Below, piece by piece: positions 27,199 through 36,514 of a stretch of DNA of 64,000 bases. This DNA comes from Vibrio zhugei (lineage in GTDB: Bacteria; Pseudomonadota; Gammaproteobacteria; Enterobacterales; Vibrionaceae): positions 558,001-622,000 of the forward strand of contig NZ_CP033077.1 of assembly GCF_003716875.1 (NCBI RefSeq), read 5' to 3'. A program made the translations under genes and the position numbers. Position 1 is the stretch's first letter; each line of letters starts with the position of its first letter. A model generated the notes under the pieces. It made no database searches, was not told where the DNA came from, and saw nothing but the letters and a program-made list of their open reading frames with translations.

Positions 27199-27327
27199 AT
27201 GACCACCGGTTAAAAATTCATAATACTTCGGCCTAGGCTGGCAGAAGGAGCAGCACATTAGCAAGATCTTCGATACTTTGGCAACCATCGAGACAACAAA
27301 GCCTTTTTTGACGACGTCCTAAATGAG

Positions 27328-27655
27328 AAAAACCCCGCCAAGCCTAAACTCGACGGGGTCAATCCTTACTTGCAGCAATCCAGCTACGAATGTGCTCCCT
27401 GCATCTATTCCCTGATCATGGCTGATTCCTTCAGCGCAATCCCTTTCATCGCCATCCTAGCGGTGTCCCTGTCACTGCCATCCTGGCAGCCAAATCATCC
27501 ATGACTCATTACCTTCTTCTCTCGCTACAATCCTAGTGAACTCAAATCCGGTAATTTTTGCTCCTTGCTGATATTTCTTCCTGAAATACCCTATCTTCTT
27601 CCTGAAGATGACCAATCCTTGGAACATCTCTCTTTCGTATCAGCGTCCTGCCGAT
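27328..27655 (-). ncRNA. csrB: CsrB-family small RNA (CsrA-sequestering)
   Basis: A transcript of about 328 bases read on the minus strand. It contains at least 15 GGA motifs, many as AGGA, AGGGA or CAGGATGG in hairpin loops, the hallmark of RNAs that titrate CsrA. A terminator with an 11-bp stem ACCCCGTCGAG/CTTGGCGGGGT (27332-27342 with 27349-27359) and a T run ends it at about 27328. A -10 TAATCT at 27662-27667 and -35 TTGTCA at 27684-27689 (16-base spacing) set the start near 27655. A VarA/UvrY box lies upstream. Vibrios carry several paralogues (CsrB, C, D); which one this is cannot be told. Confidence 0.93.
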
Positions 27656-27661
27656 GTGTTT

Positions 27662-27689
27662 AGATTACGTCATTACAATTTTCTGACAA
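27662..27689 (-). promoter_or_regulatory. Promoter of the CsrB-type sRNA
   Basis: TTGTCA (27684-27689) and TAATCT (27662-27667) on the minus strand with a 16-base spacer, placed to start the sRNA near 27655. Confidence 0.65.
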
Positions 27690-27811
27690 TCAGACGAAAA
27701 AAAATTTTATCGCACCAAAATAGGACAAGTTAAATTAATATTAATAAACAGTTAGTTAGTGGGGGAATATGAAAAAACAGTACGATCATTACTGCTAAAT
27801 CTTACGCGCTC

Positions 27812-27829
27812 TGTAAGAGATCTCTCACA
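27812..27829. promoter_or_regulatory. VarA/UvrY (GacA-type) binding box
   Basis: TGTAAGAGATCTCTCACA is nearly palindromic and matches the UvrY/GacA upstream activating sequence of csrB genes in enterobacteria and pseudomonads. It lies about 160 bases upstream of the sRNA start, the usual distance. Confidence 0.85.
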
Positions 27830-28053
27830 AAAACAATGGTACATTAGCCATTTTTCACGCTGATTGTGCGATTGTGAACCATAATAGTGCATAAACACTC
27901 ACCATGAGTGCGGATTCTTTACTATTTCTATCGCTTTTCTAGCCCATAAAAAATAGAATAGAAGACGTAACGAAATATTGCACAAAGTTCAATATTTATA
28001 CGACATTATGTAATGAATCGGCGCCTTTTATGTCCGATATAAGTGAGGAATAT
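27830..28053. promoter_or_regulatory. Non-coding region between the csrB box and dCMP deaminase
   Basis: A+T-rich leader without a coding region. It should hold the deaminase promoter; no distinct element recognised. GAGGAATAT precedes the start. Confidence 0.4.
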
Positions 28054-28524
28054 ATGATGGTATCTAAATGGGCACAGCGCTTTTACCAAATGGCAGAATT
28101 GGTAGGCTCTTGGAGCAAAGATCCTTCAACACAAGTCGGAGCCGTAATCACGAAACAAAATCGTATCGTGTCTGTCGGGTTTAACGGTTACCCCCACGGC
28201 ATCTCTGACAGCGCGAATACCGACGACCGGGATATGAAATATCTCAAAACATTACATGCCGAAGAAAACGCGATTTTGTTTGCCAAACGTGACTTAGATG
28301 GATGTGAATTATTTGTCACCCATTTCCCATGTCCGAACTGTGCCGCGAAAATCATTCAAACTGGCATCGCGGCTGTATTTTGCCCTGAACAAACAGAAGA
28401 ATTCCTTTCTCGCTGGGGAGATAAGATCAAAGTCAGCCAAGAAATGTTTTTACAGGCAGGCGTCAAAGTGCACTGGCTTCCACGGAGCGAGCTTCAATCA
28501 GTCATTACCGTCGATCAAGCATAA
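28054..28524 (+). CDS. Deoxycytidylate (dCMP) deaminase family protein
   Basis: A 157-residue zinc-dependent deaminase of the ComE/dCMP-deaminase type, which converts dCMP to dUMP for thymidylate synthesis. The Zn ligands and proton shuttle lie in HAEENAI and PCPNCAAKII. SKDPSTQVGAVIT is the nucleotide-binding motif near the N terminus. ATG 28054 (or 28057) is preferred because GAGGA lies four to seven bases upstream; an earlier ATG at 28030 has no ribosome site. Confidence 0.88.
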   Translation: MMVSKWAQRFYQMAELVGSWSKDPSTQVGAVITKQNRIVSVGFNGYPHGISDSANTDDRDMKYLKTLHAEENAILFAKRDLDGCELFVTHFPCPNCAAKIIQTGIAAVFCPEQTEEFLSRWGDKIKVSQEMFLQAGVKVHWLPRSELQSVITVDQA

Positions 28525-28586
28525 TTCACGCGATTCTCGATGAATGCCATCATGTAACCATTACAGATAGCTTTACCCATTTTCTT

Positions 28587-28612
28587 AGGCGAAATGGTGT
28601 TTTCGCCTTTCT
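28587..28612 (+). terminator. Terminator-like hairpin after dCMP deaminase
   Basis: AGGCGAAA/TTTTCGCCT stem with a five-base loop, followed by TTCTT. Confidence 0.6.
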
Positions 28613-28631
28613 TCATAACACAGGATTTGGC

Positions 28632-30473
28632 ATGTTATTAACACCAAGACACGGACGGTTTTCTACGCCCTACCGCAGTGCGGTCTCTGCTTTTTTCTTG
28701 ATTGCGGTTACTTTATTTTGTTTAAGCTTGATCCGCTACGCGAGTCATTACTCAATGGTGTTTTTGATCACTGTGCCGATCACCCTATGCCTTGGGTTGC
28801 TCATCTGTTTCTTTACCACTCACCCCGTCATTAAGTACTTGGCGGCCGTCACGGTGCTGCTGATAATGGGCATCGCCACAGGCATTCACCCCATTCAACA
28901 GTCATCATGGCAAATTGAGTATTATCTCTTTCCTATTTGCTTTGTGGTGCTCTTTCCTGGCAGTTGGTGGCCCATTGCCAGTGCCTGCATCTTATTATCC
29001 AGCACCTTAACGCTCGAACACTGGTTACACTCCCAAGCGATGTTTGAACACTCACTTACGTTATTATCCATCACGATTCTGGCCAATTTTACCGTTTATT
29101 ACCGCAAACGTTTAACCTTGCAGATGATGAAGTATCGGCAAGACAGTTTGACCGATTTTTTGACAAGAGCTCGTAATCGCAAAGCATTCCAACAAGATTT
29201 AGATTCAATTCAAGACCAACCTGAGTGTGTCGCCATGTATGCGTTAGTGGTGATCGATTTGGACAACTTTAAACGCATTAATGACAGTTTGGGATACAAT
29301 GCTGGCGATCAGCTGCTTATTGAAATATACCGCCACCTTGATGACCTATGCGAACAACAAGACGCCAACAACCCTACCCGTGTGTACCGGTTAAGTGGCG
29401 ATGAATTTGCTTTGATTCTCTATAACGCTACCGCCATTGAGCATGCCACTCAGCATCTCATTGACCGGATCCATGCGATTTTCGATGATCATTATCAAGT
29501 GGATAATAACCAGTATTTTGTGAAAGCAAGCTTAGGCATCGCGTTACTCAAACACGCAGACAATAATGTGCAAACTTGGTATCACAACGCAGATGTGGCG
29601 ATGTATTATGCGAAAGAGAGTGAAAAACATAAGACACAGTGGTTCGATGACCACCTAAAACAACAGACACAACGACAGCATAAAATTGAAAAGGAGCTCA
29701 GCTATGCGCTCATGAACAATCAATTAGCGCTGTATTATCAACCAAAAGTCTCACTGTCCGACAATACTGTCGCACATGCAGAAGCGCTCATCCGTTGGCA
29801 ACACCCAACGTTAGGCACCATTTTCCCCGATGAATTTATTACGATCGCAGAGAAAAGCCACCAGATAGTCCCGATAGGGCGTTGGGTTATTCGTACCGCA
29901 TGCCGGCAAGCGAGTGAATGGCGACGACAAGGTGTCCCAATACGTATCGCCGTCAATGTCTCCACCATCCAATTTTTATACGACGATATCTGTCAAATTG
30001 TACAAAACGCACTCGACGAATTTCAGTTACCCGCCCAGTACCTCGAACTAGAAATCACAGAAACCACCATGATGACCGATTTTGAACGAGTCATCGACAC
30101 CTGCAAAGCGGTGCGTAACCTCGGTATTACCATTTCGATTGATGACTTTGGTACCGTCTATTCTTCACTCAACTATATTAAGCAGCTACCGATTGATGTA
30201 ATAAAAATAGATAAATCATTCATCGATGACAGCATCACCAATGAAACCGACCACATGATTGTGCGAACCATCATTCAACTGGGAAGGAATTTGAATAAAG
30301 TGATTATTGCCGAGGGAGTCGACTCTGATGCCCAGCGAGATATGCTCGCCAGTGAGCAGTGTGACTTTTATCAAGGGTATTTGTACGCCAAGCCCCTGCC
30401 CCCTGACGCATTCATGGCGCGCATTCAATCCACCACCCCTGACGATCCAAACACAGAAAAAAAGAGCCGATAA
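28632..30473 (+). CDS. Membrane GGDEF-EAL cyclic-di-GMP signalling protein
   Basis: A 613-residue inner-membrane protein. Six or seven hydrophobic helices span residues 15-160, then a GGDEF domain (about 175-335) and EAL domain (about 355-600). The cyclase signature reads SGDEF rather than GGDEF. The EAL domain keeps EALIRW, NVS, EITE, DDFG, KIDKSFI and QGY catalytic residues, but DFGTGYSSL reads DFGTVYSSL. I infer a phosphodiesterase, with the GGDEF domain weakly active or a GTP sensor. The stop codon lies in the loop of a bidirectional terminator. Confidence 0.9.
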   Translation: MLLTPRHGRFSTPYRSAVSAFFLIAVTLFCLSLIRYASHYSMVFLITVPITLCLGLLICFFTTHPVIKYLAAVTVLLIMGIATGIHPIQQSSWQIEYYLFPICFVVLFPGSWWPIASACILLSSTLTLEHWLHSQAMFEHSLTLLSITILANFTVYYRKRLTLQMMKYRQDSLTDFLTRARNRKAFQQDLDSIQDQPECVAMYALVVIDLDNFKRINDSLGYNAGDQLLIEIYRHLDDLCEQQDANNPTRVYRLSGDEFALILYNATAIEHATQHLIDRIHAIFDDHYQVDNNQYFVKASLGIALLKHADNNVQTWYHNADVAMYYAKESEKHKTQWFDDHLKQQTQRQHKIEKELSYALMNNQLALYYQPKVSLSDNTVAHAEALIRWQHPTLGTIFPDEFITIAEKSHQIVPIGRWVIRTACRQASEWRRQGVPIRIAVNVSTIQFLYDDICQIVQNALDEFQLPAQYLELEITETTMMTDFERVIDTCKAVRNLGITISIDDFGTVYSSLNYIKQLPIDVIKIDKSFIDDSITNETDHMIVRTIIQLGRNLNKVIIAEGVDSDAQRDMLASEQCDFYQGYLYAKPLPPDAFMARIQSTTPDDPNTEKKSR

Positions 30474-30487
30474 ATTTCGGCTCTTTT
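30461..30487. terminator. Bidirectional terminator
   Basis: AAAGAGCCGA/TTCGGCTCTTTT with a five-base loop that contains the stop codon of the GGDEF-EAL gene. A and T runs on both sides serve the convergent transporter gene too. Confidence 0.9.
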
Positions 30488-30509
30488 CTCAAGACAATGT
30501 CACTGACTA

Positions 30510-31778
30510 TCAAGGATCAGTGCTGATGCGCGAGGTAGAGGTTTCCCCAGCTTCAGTGGCATTCGTATGTTCAACAGGTTTGCCCGGAATGCGAATGGTT
30601 AATGCGACTACGAGAGAAGCGACCACCAACGCGAGCATCAAATAAAACGTTGCGGCAAAACCGCCAAATAAAGACGCAACAATGGAACCTGCGAAGCTAC
30701 CAATACCAAAGCCCAAATAAATCACGCCGTAATTTTTTGTCATGTTGTTCAGGCCAAAGAAGTCACTAACCAGTGAAGGATAAACAGTGATTGTGCCACC
30801 AAAGCTAAAGGCAATGCACGCAACCGCGATGAAAAAGCTGATCGCGTGGGAATGCAAAAACAGTAACGATGAAACACCCACGAAACACACGACTAATGCC
30901 AGCGCTAATACACGGATGCGAGCAATTCTATCAGACAGTACACCAAGCACTAAACGGCCTAACAAGTTAAATACAGCAATCACTGCCACAGCTGACGCCG
31001 CGGTTGTTGCATTCAAATGCATGTACTGTTGACCCACATCTTTCGCTACACCAATGACATACAAACCAGACATGCATACCGTGACAAACATCATCGCCAA
31101 CAACCAAAATTGTGATGTTTTCATCGCTTGCGGCAAGGTGTAATCGTAAGCCTGTTTCGCTTGCGAAACCGCCTCGGAGGAAGCTCGCGCCGCCGTTGGC
31201 TGCTGTTTCGGTGCATCTTTCATCATTAATCCGCCGATGATCACCATTACCATCGCGACGCCGCCCCAAATCGTGAACGCTTGCTCTAAGCTCACATGTT
31301 CCAGCAAGTACAGATTGATGTACTTGAAGCCCAAACTCCCCAATCCATAAGCACCAATCGCGCATGCCGATGTTAACCCTTTACGCTCAGGGAACAATTT
31401 CACACAGTTCGTCAAAGTCATGAGATAGCCGGTACCATCAGCAAACCCCACCAGCAAGCCCGCAAACAGATACAACATAGTAAGGTTGTCGGCATGAGCG
31501 GTCAGTAACAAACTCGCCCCCAACAAGAGACCAGCACCAATGGTGACATTGCGGACACCAAAACGCTCTTGCATCTTACCGGACAATGAAGACGCCACCG
31601 CAAGGGCCAAACTTAAAATACCAAAGGAAAAAGCCACTTGATTGACTGGCGTGCCGAGTTTATCTGCCAATGGAGAATTGAAAAGGCTCCATGTATAAAC
31701 AGACCCTAGCGCAAATTGGGTGAGAACCGTGCCGGCTAAAGTCAGCAGTCTTCGTGTGTTGGAAAGCTGGTTATTCAT
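30510..31778 (-). CDS. yhjX: MFS transporter, OFA family (YhjX-like)
   Basis: A 422-residue, 12-helix major-facilitator protein of the oxalate:formate antiporter family. N-terminal helix NTRRLLTLAGTVLTQFALGSVYTWSLF and the GFADGTGYLMTLTNCVKLFPERKG loop between helices 4 and 5 fit E. coli YhjX. In E. coli, YhjX is induced by the pyruvate-sensing YpdAB (PyrSR) system, whose homologues are encoded immediately upstream here. A pair of direct repeats resembling the YpdB site lies in its promoter. It probably transports pyruvate or a related carboxylate. Confidence 0.87.
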   Translation of the reverse strand: MNNQLSNTRRLLTLAGTVLTQFALGSVYTWSLFNSPLADKLGTPVNQVAFSFGILSLALAVASSLSGKMQERFGVRNVTIGAGLLLGASLLLTAHADNLTMLYLFAGLLVGFADGTGYLMTLTNCVKLFPERKGLTSACAIGAYGLGSLGFKYINLYLLEHVSLEQAFTIWGGVAMVMVIIGGLMMKDAPKQQPTAARASSEAVSQAKQAYDYTLPQAMKTSQFWLLAMMFVTVCMSGLYVIGVAKDVGQQYMHLNATTAASAVAVIAVFNLLGRLVLGVLSDRIARIRVLALALVVCFVGVSSLLFLHSHAISFFIAVACIAFSFGGTITVYPSLVSDFFGLNNMTKNYGVIYLGFGIGSFAGSIVASLFGGFAATFYLMLALVVASLVVALTIRIPGKPVEHTNATEAGETSTSRISTDP

Positions 31779-31883
31779 AGCAAAACTCCAAAGATACCTA
31801 ATGGGAAAGTGGGGGAATCCACCGTTGTTATCTTCAGAATACGAGCAAAAACACGCGATACAAGCGTTTGAAACAACAATAAA

Positions 31884-31913
31884 ATGAAATGCAATTCTAG
31901 GGAATGAATTGCA
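31884..31913 (-). promoter_or_regulatory. YpdB/PyrR-type direct-repeat operator
   Basis: On the minus strand TGCAATTCAT and TGCATTTCAT stand in direct repeat with a 10-base spacer (20-base period), about 105-135 bases ahead of the transporter start. They closely match the E. coli YpdB site (GGCATTTCAT-N11-GGCATTTCAT). Confidence 0.7.
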
Positions 31914-31928
31914 TTATTTCGGCATGAA

Positions 31929-32663
31929 TTACAAATTCATCAACGCGCGGAACGCTTTCAAATTACTGCGACTAACGGGAATTTTTTCGTCACTGTCGAT
32001 CAGTTTCAACATGTAGGTGCTGTTCATCCAAGGGATGATCTCTTCAATACAAGTGACGTTGACACAATAGGAACGGTGACTGCGAAAAAAAGGCGGTTGC
32101 GGCAATTTCTCCATCAATTCACTGATGGGATAAGGCACACAAAACTCCCCGTCTGCGGTATAGACTCGCGTGGTTTTCTCATGCGCCACCGCGTAACGCA
32201 CCTGCTCGACCCCAGTCACCCGAATACGGCTTTCATGCATCAAGTTAATTGTCGTAGGCTTGGCGGCAGGCACCTCACTCGTAGGCGATGTGGGATTGGC
32301 CGACGCGGTCTCTTCCAGTTTACTCAGTAAGCGCTTAACGCGTGCCTCATTGATCGGTTTCAGTAAATAATCAAAGGCCTCGAGTTCAAAGGCATCCACC
32401 GCGAATTCCTTGTAGGCAGTGGTAAACACAATGAGAGGCGGTTGTGCCGACTGATGAATATTGCGAGCTAACAGCATGCCGTCAATAGACGGTATATTGA
32501 TATCGAGAAACACCACGTCCACTTGGTTTTGCTGCAAATATTTAAACGCCTCTAACCCATCAGCAAAGGAGGTAACCACATCAATATCACTGTAGGTTTT
32601 AACCAGATAACAGAGTTCTTCTCGTGCTAAATATTCGTCTTCAACTATGATTGCTCTTAGCAT
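31929..32663 (-). CDS. ypdB: LytTR response regulator (PyrR/YpdB-like)
   Basis: A 244-residue regulator. Receiver domain (1-115) with phospho-acceptor Asp in VVFLDINIPSIDG and TTAYKEFAVDAFEL, then a LytTR DNA-binding domain (about 140-240) with RSHRSYCVNV. Length equals E. coli YpdB. It is encoded three bases after the kinase gene and upstream of the transporter it is expected to activate. Confidence 0.9.
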   Translation of the reverse strand: MLRAIIVEDEYLAREELCYLVKTYSDIDVVTSFADGLEAFKYLQQNQVDVVFLDINIPSIDGMLLARNIHQSAQPPLIVFTTAYKEFAVDAFELEAFDYLLKPINEARVKRLLSKLEETASANPTSPTSEVPAAKPTTINLMHESRIRVTGVEQVRYAVAHEKTTRVYTADGEFCVPYPISELMEKLPQPPFFRSHRSYCVNVTCIEEIIPWMNSTYMLKLIDSDEKIPVSRSNLKAFRALMNL

Positions 32664-32666
32664 AAC

Positions 32667-34361
32667 TTATTCGCTTGTATTACTCGTATTAATATAAAAA
32701 CCAATTTCCGTGCCCGGATTAGTGCGTTGAATCATCAGCCCTTCGCCAAATAATAATGTGACGCGTTGATGAACATTCACTAAACCAATGCGATGACTAT
32801 CCATGGTCCCTTGATACACTTTATTAATAATATCTTGGCTGATTCCCAGACCGGTGTCTTTCACTGTCACTTTGGCGCGCCCATCCTCTTGCTTCACCGA
32901 GATGGTTACTTGTGCCGGCGCCCCCAGAGGCACAACACCATGCTGAATGGCGTTTTCCACCAGCGGCTGAATTAATAATGGCGGGATAAGAAAGTGAATG
33001 GGATCCACATCGATAATCACGTCCAGCTTATCGCCAAAGCGTGCTTGTTCGATGGCCACATAATCTCTAACTTGCTGAACTTCTTCAGAAATATCAATCA
33101 GTCTCTCGCCCTTCTCTAAATTAAAACGTAAAAAGTCCGCTAAATTGGCGATTAACTGGCGCGCTTTATCGGGCTGAATTCGGACTAAAGTCGAAATGGC
33201 ATTTAAGGCATTAAACAAGAAATGAGGATTGATCTTATTTTGTAGCGCGGAAAATTCGGCTTTACTGGCCATGGTTTTCAACTGTTCAATTTTTGATACT
33301 TCGATCTGGGTTGAAATCAATTGTGACAAGCCAATCGCCATTTCACGTAATGAAGAGCGAATACGATGAGGCTGACAGTAAAAGATTTTTAACGTGCCAG
33401 TTACTTGGCCATTTTCCCATAAAGGAATGATCAGCAAGGAATGAAAATCATGCACATTTAGGTCATTACTGATGATCTGCTTCCCAAGATTCACAGCCTG
33501 CTGCGTCATATAACTGATCTTGTGGTGGGCATCCAAATAGTTTTCCTGCCCGACCCCGACATAAGCTTTGACATCCTGAGTATCGGTAATGGCCACCGCA
33601 TCAGCGTTGGTTTCACTACGGATAATCGCACACACTTTGATTAACGATTCTCGATCAGCTTTACGAAAATGCGGCAGTGTTTTATTTGCAATGTTCAAAG
33701 CCAGCTTGGCTTGCACCGCGGCCACTTTGTCTTTTTCTTCATCTAAATCTTGTACTAACGTAATGATCAGCCCAATACACACACTGCCGAGCACCATAGG
33801 AATCGCAATGTCACGGACAATCGACTGGGCCAATACCACATCGTCATTCAAGAGCAAAATTAACGTCATGGTGATCATTTCACACAGCATACCTGCCGCA
33901 ATCCCCCACTTGGCATATTGCTTTTTAGCACAGCGCAAATGAATCCAGGTTGCTAAAAGTCCCGCTAATATACTGCTAATGAGGCAGGCCATTGAGGTCG
34001 GCCCACCAATATCAATCAAATAGCGATGCACACCGGAAATGATCCCCGCGGGGATACCCACCCACGGACCAAATAAGATACCGCCCGACATAATGGCAAT
34101 AATACGGACATTGACTAACGAGCCAGAGACATGAACGCCGGTATAGGTACTCAAGACGGCAAAGAAAATAAACAAGGCGGACACTATCGCAATTTCCGAG
34201 GGACGACGGTGACGTTTGATCACGATCGTTTGAAATAAATGGGTCCGTGTTAGTAAGAAAAGCGTCATAAGCATTAACGCGGCTCGCTCGAACACCGCCA
34301 GCAACATCATGAGTTGTTCAATATACACATTCGATCCTATAGTGAGTGAGGGAACCCACAT
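32667..34361 (-). CDS. ypdA: LytS-type sensor kinase (PyrS/YpdA-like)
   Basis: A 564-residue kinase, nearly the length of E. coli YpdA. The membrane domain of the 5TM-LYT type spans residues 15-205 (with GGILFGPWVGIPAGIISGVHRY), followed by a GAF domain (about 225-360), the His-kinase box with phospho-acceptor His in KINPHFLFNALNAI, and an ATPase domain with ENAIQHGVVP and GLGIS. In E. coli this kinase responds to extracellular pyruvate. The start could also lie at an ATG 27 residues in, but the N terminus shown is acceptable. Confidence 0.9.
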   Translation of the reverse strand: MWVPSLTIGSNVYIEQLMMLLAVFERAALMLMTLFLLTRTHLFQTIVIKRHRRPSEIAIVSALFIFFAVLSTYTGVHVSGSLVNVRIIAIMSGGILFGPWVGIPAGIISGVHRYLIDIGGPTSMACLISSILAGLLATWIHLRCAKKQYAKWGIAAGMLCEMITMTLILLLNDDVVLAQSIVRDIAIPMVLGSVCIGLIITLVQDLDEEKDKVAAVQAKLALNIANKTLPHFRKADRESLIKVCAIIRSETNADAVAITDTQDVKAYVGVGQENYLDAHHKISYMTQQAVNLGKQIISNDLNVHDFHSLLIIPLWENGQVTGTLKIFYCQPHRIRSSLREMAIGLSQLISTQIEVSKIEQLKTMASKAEFSALQNKINPHFLFNALNAISTLVRIQPDKARQLIANLADFLRFNLEKGERLIDISEEVQQVRDYVAIEQARFGDKLDVIIDVDPIHFLIPPLLIQPLVENAIQHGVVPLGAPAQVTISVKQEDGRAKVTVKDTGLGISQDIINKVYQGTMDSHRIGLVNVHQRVTLLFGEGLMIQRTNPGTEIGFYINTSNTSE

Positions 34362-34556
34362 TATGGTAGAGAAAAACTCTCGCTCTCACCCCGTGTTACG
34401 TCAAAAAAGTGGGCGATGATGCCATAACACTGCCCACCCCGCGGCCTTACGCGGCCATTGTTGGCGAAAATTTTCTAGAAAATAAACGCGTATTCATGTT
34501 GAATTCATATCGCCTTTGCTACAGTTCATACTCAAGAAACGAAAAAGGGGTTTTTT

Positions 34557-34775
34557 ATGAACCGATTCATAGTTGCAATGCTCACCATCGTTGTCGCGTT
34601 CTTTGCCTTGGCATTTAGCCTATTTATTGCCGTGCCCTTAGCAATACTGGCTGCTATATCAGGTAAAAAGCTCAACCGAAATACCTTTCATCAGCCAAAA
34701 AATGCGCAAGAGTCACAAGATGATAATACCCATACCGTCATCGAGGGCGAATATGAAGAAATCCATCGCAAGTAG
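34557..34775 (+). CDS. Small single-span membrane protein
   Basis: A 72-residue protein with a hydrophobic segment at residues 5-34 followed by a basic stretch GKKLNRN and an acidic C-terminal tail ending VIEGEYEEIHRK. The tail would lie in the cytoplasm. AAGGGG lies six to ten bases upstream of the ATG. No family recognised. It is flanked by a divergent kinase gene and a convergent LysE gene. Confidence 0.65.
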   Translation: MNRFIVAMLTIVVAFFALAFSLFIAVPLAILAAISGKKLNRNTFHQPKNAQESQDDNTHTVIEGEYEEIHRK

Positions 34776-34800
34776 GTCATGGATGACTTACTTTCATCAC

Positions 34801-35412
34801 TTATCCCCACACCACACGTAATGCTAATGCAATGAGGACCACGCCAGACAATCTATCGATCAATACGGCATTGTTTCTCAACACTTTCAGTATGCCTGCA
34901 TACGATAATAGTAACGTGATCAGTGTATACCACAGACCATCAACCACCACGGGCGTAAGCACAATCAGACCTTGGCTCACGGCATCATGCCCAGTGGATA
35001 TAAATTGGCTAAATAACGCGATAAAAAACAGACCGATTTTAGGATTCAAGAGTGAAATCAATAACCCTTCTTTAGCCGATTGCCACAGGCTCACCACTTG
35101 ACCTGTCGCCATTCGCTCAGCAATACCACCACGCGAGCGCAACGCATTCACACCAAGATAGGCAAGATAAGCCGCGCCAGCATAAGTGATGACGTGAAAT
35201 ACCAGCGGGCTGCGATGAAGCAAGACGGCCAGTCCGGCAATGGTAATCAGCGCATAAAGACCAATCCCACCCGCATGCGCCCACGCCGTCGCCAAGCCAT
35301 TTTTATAGCCTGCCGATAGGCTATGCTTCATGACCATCGCTAAACTGGGGCCAGGTGTCATGGCACCGAGTAAGCAAACCAAAAATAAAGAGCCCCATTC
35401 GGTCAGTGTCAT
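34801..35412 (-). CDS. LysE/RhtB-family amino-acid exporter
   Basis: A 203-residue protein with about six hydrophobic segments. The N-terminal motif LLGAMTPGPSLAMVMKHSLSAG and the helix-III block VITYAGAAYLAYLGVNALRS are characteristic of the family (RhtB, LeuE and similar). It exports amino acids or homoserine lactone-like compounds. The substrate is not deducible. Confidence 0.88.
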   Translation of the reverse strand: MTLTEWGSLFLVCLLGAMTPGPSLAMVMKHSLSAGYKNGLATAWAHAGGIGLYALITIAGLAVLLHRSPLVFHVITYAGAAYLAYLGVNALRSRGGIAERMATGQVVSLWQSAKEGLLISLLNPKIGLFFIALFSQFISTGHDAVSQGLIVLTPVVVDGLWYTLITLLLSYAGILKVLRNNAVLIDRLSGVVLIALALRVVWG

Positions 35413-35474
35413 TGTTTTTTCACCCTACTCCTAGCGAGAAAGCACATTGCGCGCACTTTCTCTGTCCTTTTTGA

Positions 35475-36152
35475 TTAGTAAGTCAACGTCCAGCGCTTTG
35501 CTTGAGCATCACCAGCCTCATGCTCGAGTAGAGTCAGCTTATCAATCGTGGTCACGGCATGCTCTACCTGCAATACGTCTTGACTGTAATGACTGAGAAT
35601 GGCCATCAGTTGCCCACCGGCTGCGCGGCCCGATTCAATACCCGCTGGCGCATCCTCAAACACCATGCAATCTTCAATCGCGACACCTAATCGTTCTGCG
35701 CCCAATAAATACGGTTCAGGATGAGGTTTCCCTTGTGTAATATCATTGGCGGTAATGACGCAAGCGGGCTTAGGAATTCCAGAGGCCTGAATCCGCGCCA
35801 TCGCCACAGGTAAGGTACCAGATGTAACAATGGCCCATGGCACTTGATGAGCATTTAATGTTTCAAGAAACTCAACGCTCCCGGGCAAGACAATCGTGCC
35901 TTGCGTATCATTGGCTTCAAGATCTTCTAACCAACTCATCTCTTTATCAATCTCAGCCGACGTTTTTTCTGGCATTAATAACGCTAGAGACTCGCGAGCA
36001 GGGCGCCCGTGTATCACGGAAAACACCGTATCGACATCCAGTTGATTCCGCTGAGCTAATAATGTCCATGAACGCTGCACTGCGGCTAATGAATCGATCA
36101 GTGTGCCATCGAGATCAAAGAGCGCCGCTTTGAATATCCCTGTTGTCTGCAT
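35475..36152 (-). CDS. HAD-family sugar-phosphate phosphatase
   Basis: A 225-residue haloacid dehalogenase-like phosphatase. Motif I LFDLDGTLIDS has the catalytic Asp pair, motif II VTSGT, motif III Lys in GKPHPEPYL and motif IV VFEDAPAGIESG. The helical cap domain lies after motif I. It resembles E. coli HxpA (YfbT)/HxpB sugar phosphatases. It is a separate unit, 62 bases from the LysE gene. Confidence 0.88.
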   Translation of the reverse strand: MQTTGIFKAALFDLDGTLIDSLAAVQRSWTLLAQRNQLDVDTVFSVIHGRPARESLALLMPEKTSAEIDKEMSWLEDLEANDTQGTIVLPGSVEFLETLNAHQVPWAIVTSGTLPVAMARIQASGIPKPACVITANDITQGKPHPEPYLLGAERLGVAIEDCMVFEDAPAGIESGRAAGGQLMAILSHYSQDVLQVEHAVTTIDKLTLLEHEAGDAQAKRWTLTY

Positions 36153-36514
36153 TGAGAGTAACCCCTTGATATAAAATACGTATCATACTACCCCCTTGCA
36201 CCTGTGCAAAGCGTCACACCGATAAAGAAACAGACTTAATCAATTGTTACGACCCCTGTCAAAAGAAAACAATACTGACAGTTTTTAGTGACCAAGTTAT
36301 CGGTATCACCATTGCTTAAATTCTGAGCATGTTCGCATTTCTGTAACAATGTGCCGCTGCACACACTATATGGCTAGCCAGCGTCCTGCGCGGTCGCTAT
36401 GGTATGAATCCAATGGCATAAACATTGTCATTAAAGACGGTATAACGTTTACCTTTATCTAACCTAACGTAACCTGACATAACGGACGATTTTAACGATG
36501 GAGAAGGAAGACAC
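36153..36514 (+). promoter_or_regulatory. Alpha-glucuronidase upstream region
   Basis: A 362-base non-coding stretch. It holds the divergent promoters of the HAD gene and the alpha-glucuronidase gene. A weak CTGTCA/TGACAG hairpin followed by five T lies at about 36257-36287. GAGAAGGAAG precedes the downstream ATG. No operator recognised. Confidence 0.4.

Noticed and set aside
34409..34618. Possible 69-codon gene overlapping the start of the small membrane protein
   Set aside because: Wrong frame relative to the AAGGGG ribosome site, no sensible protein features; the membrane protein at 34557 is better supported.
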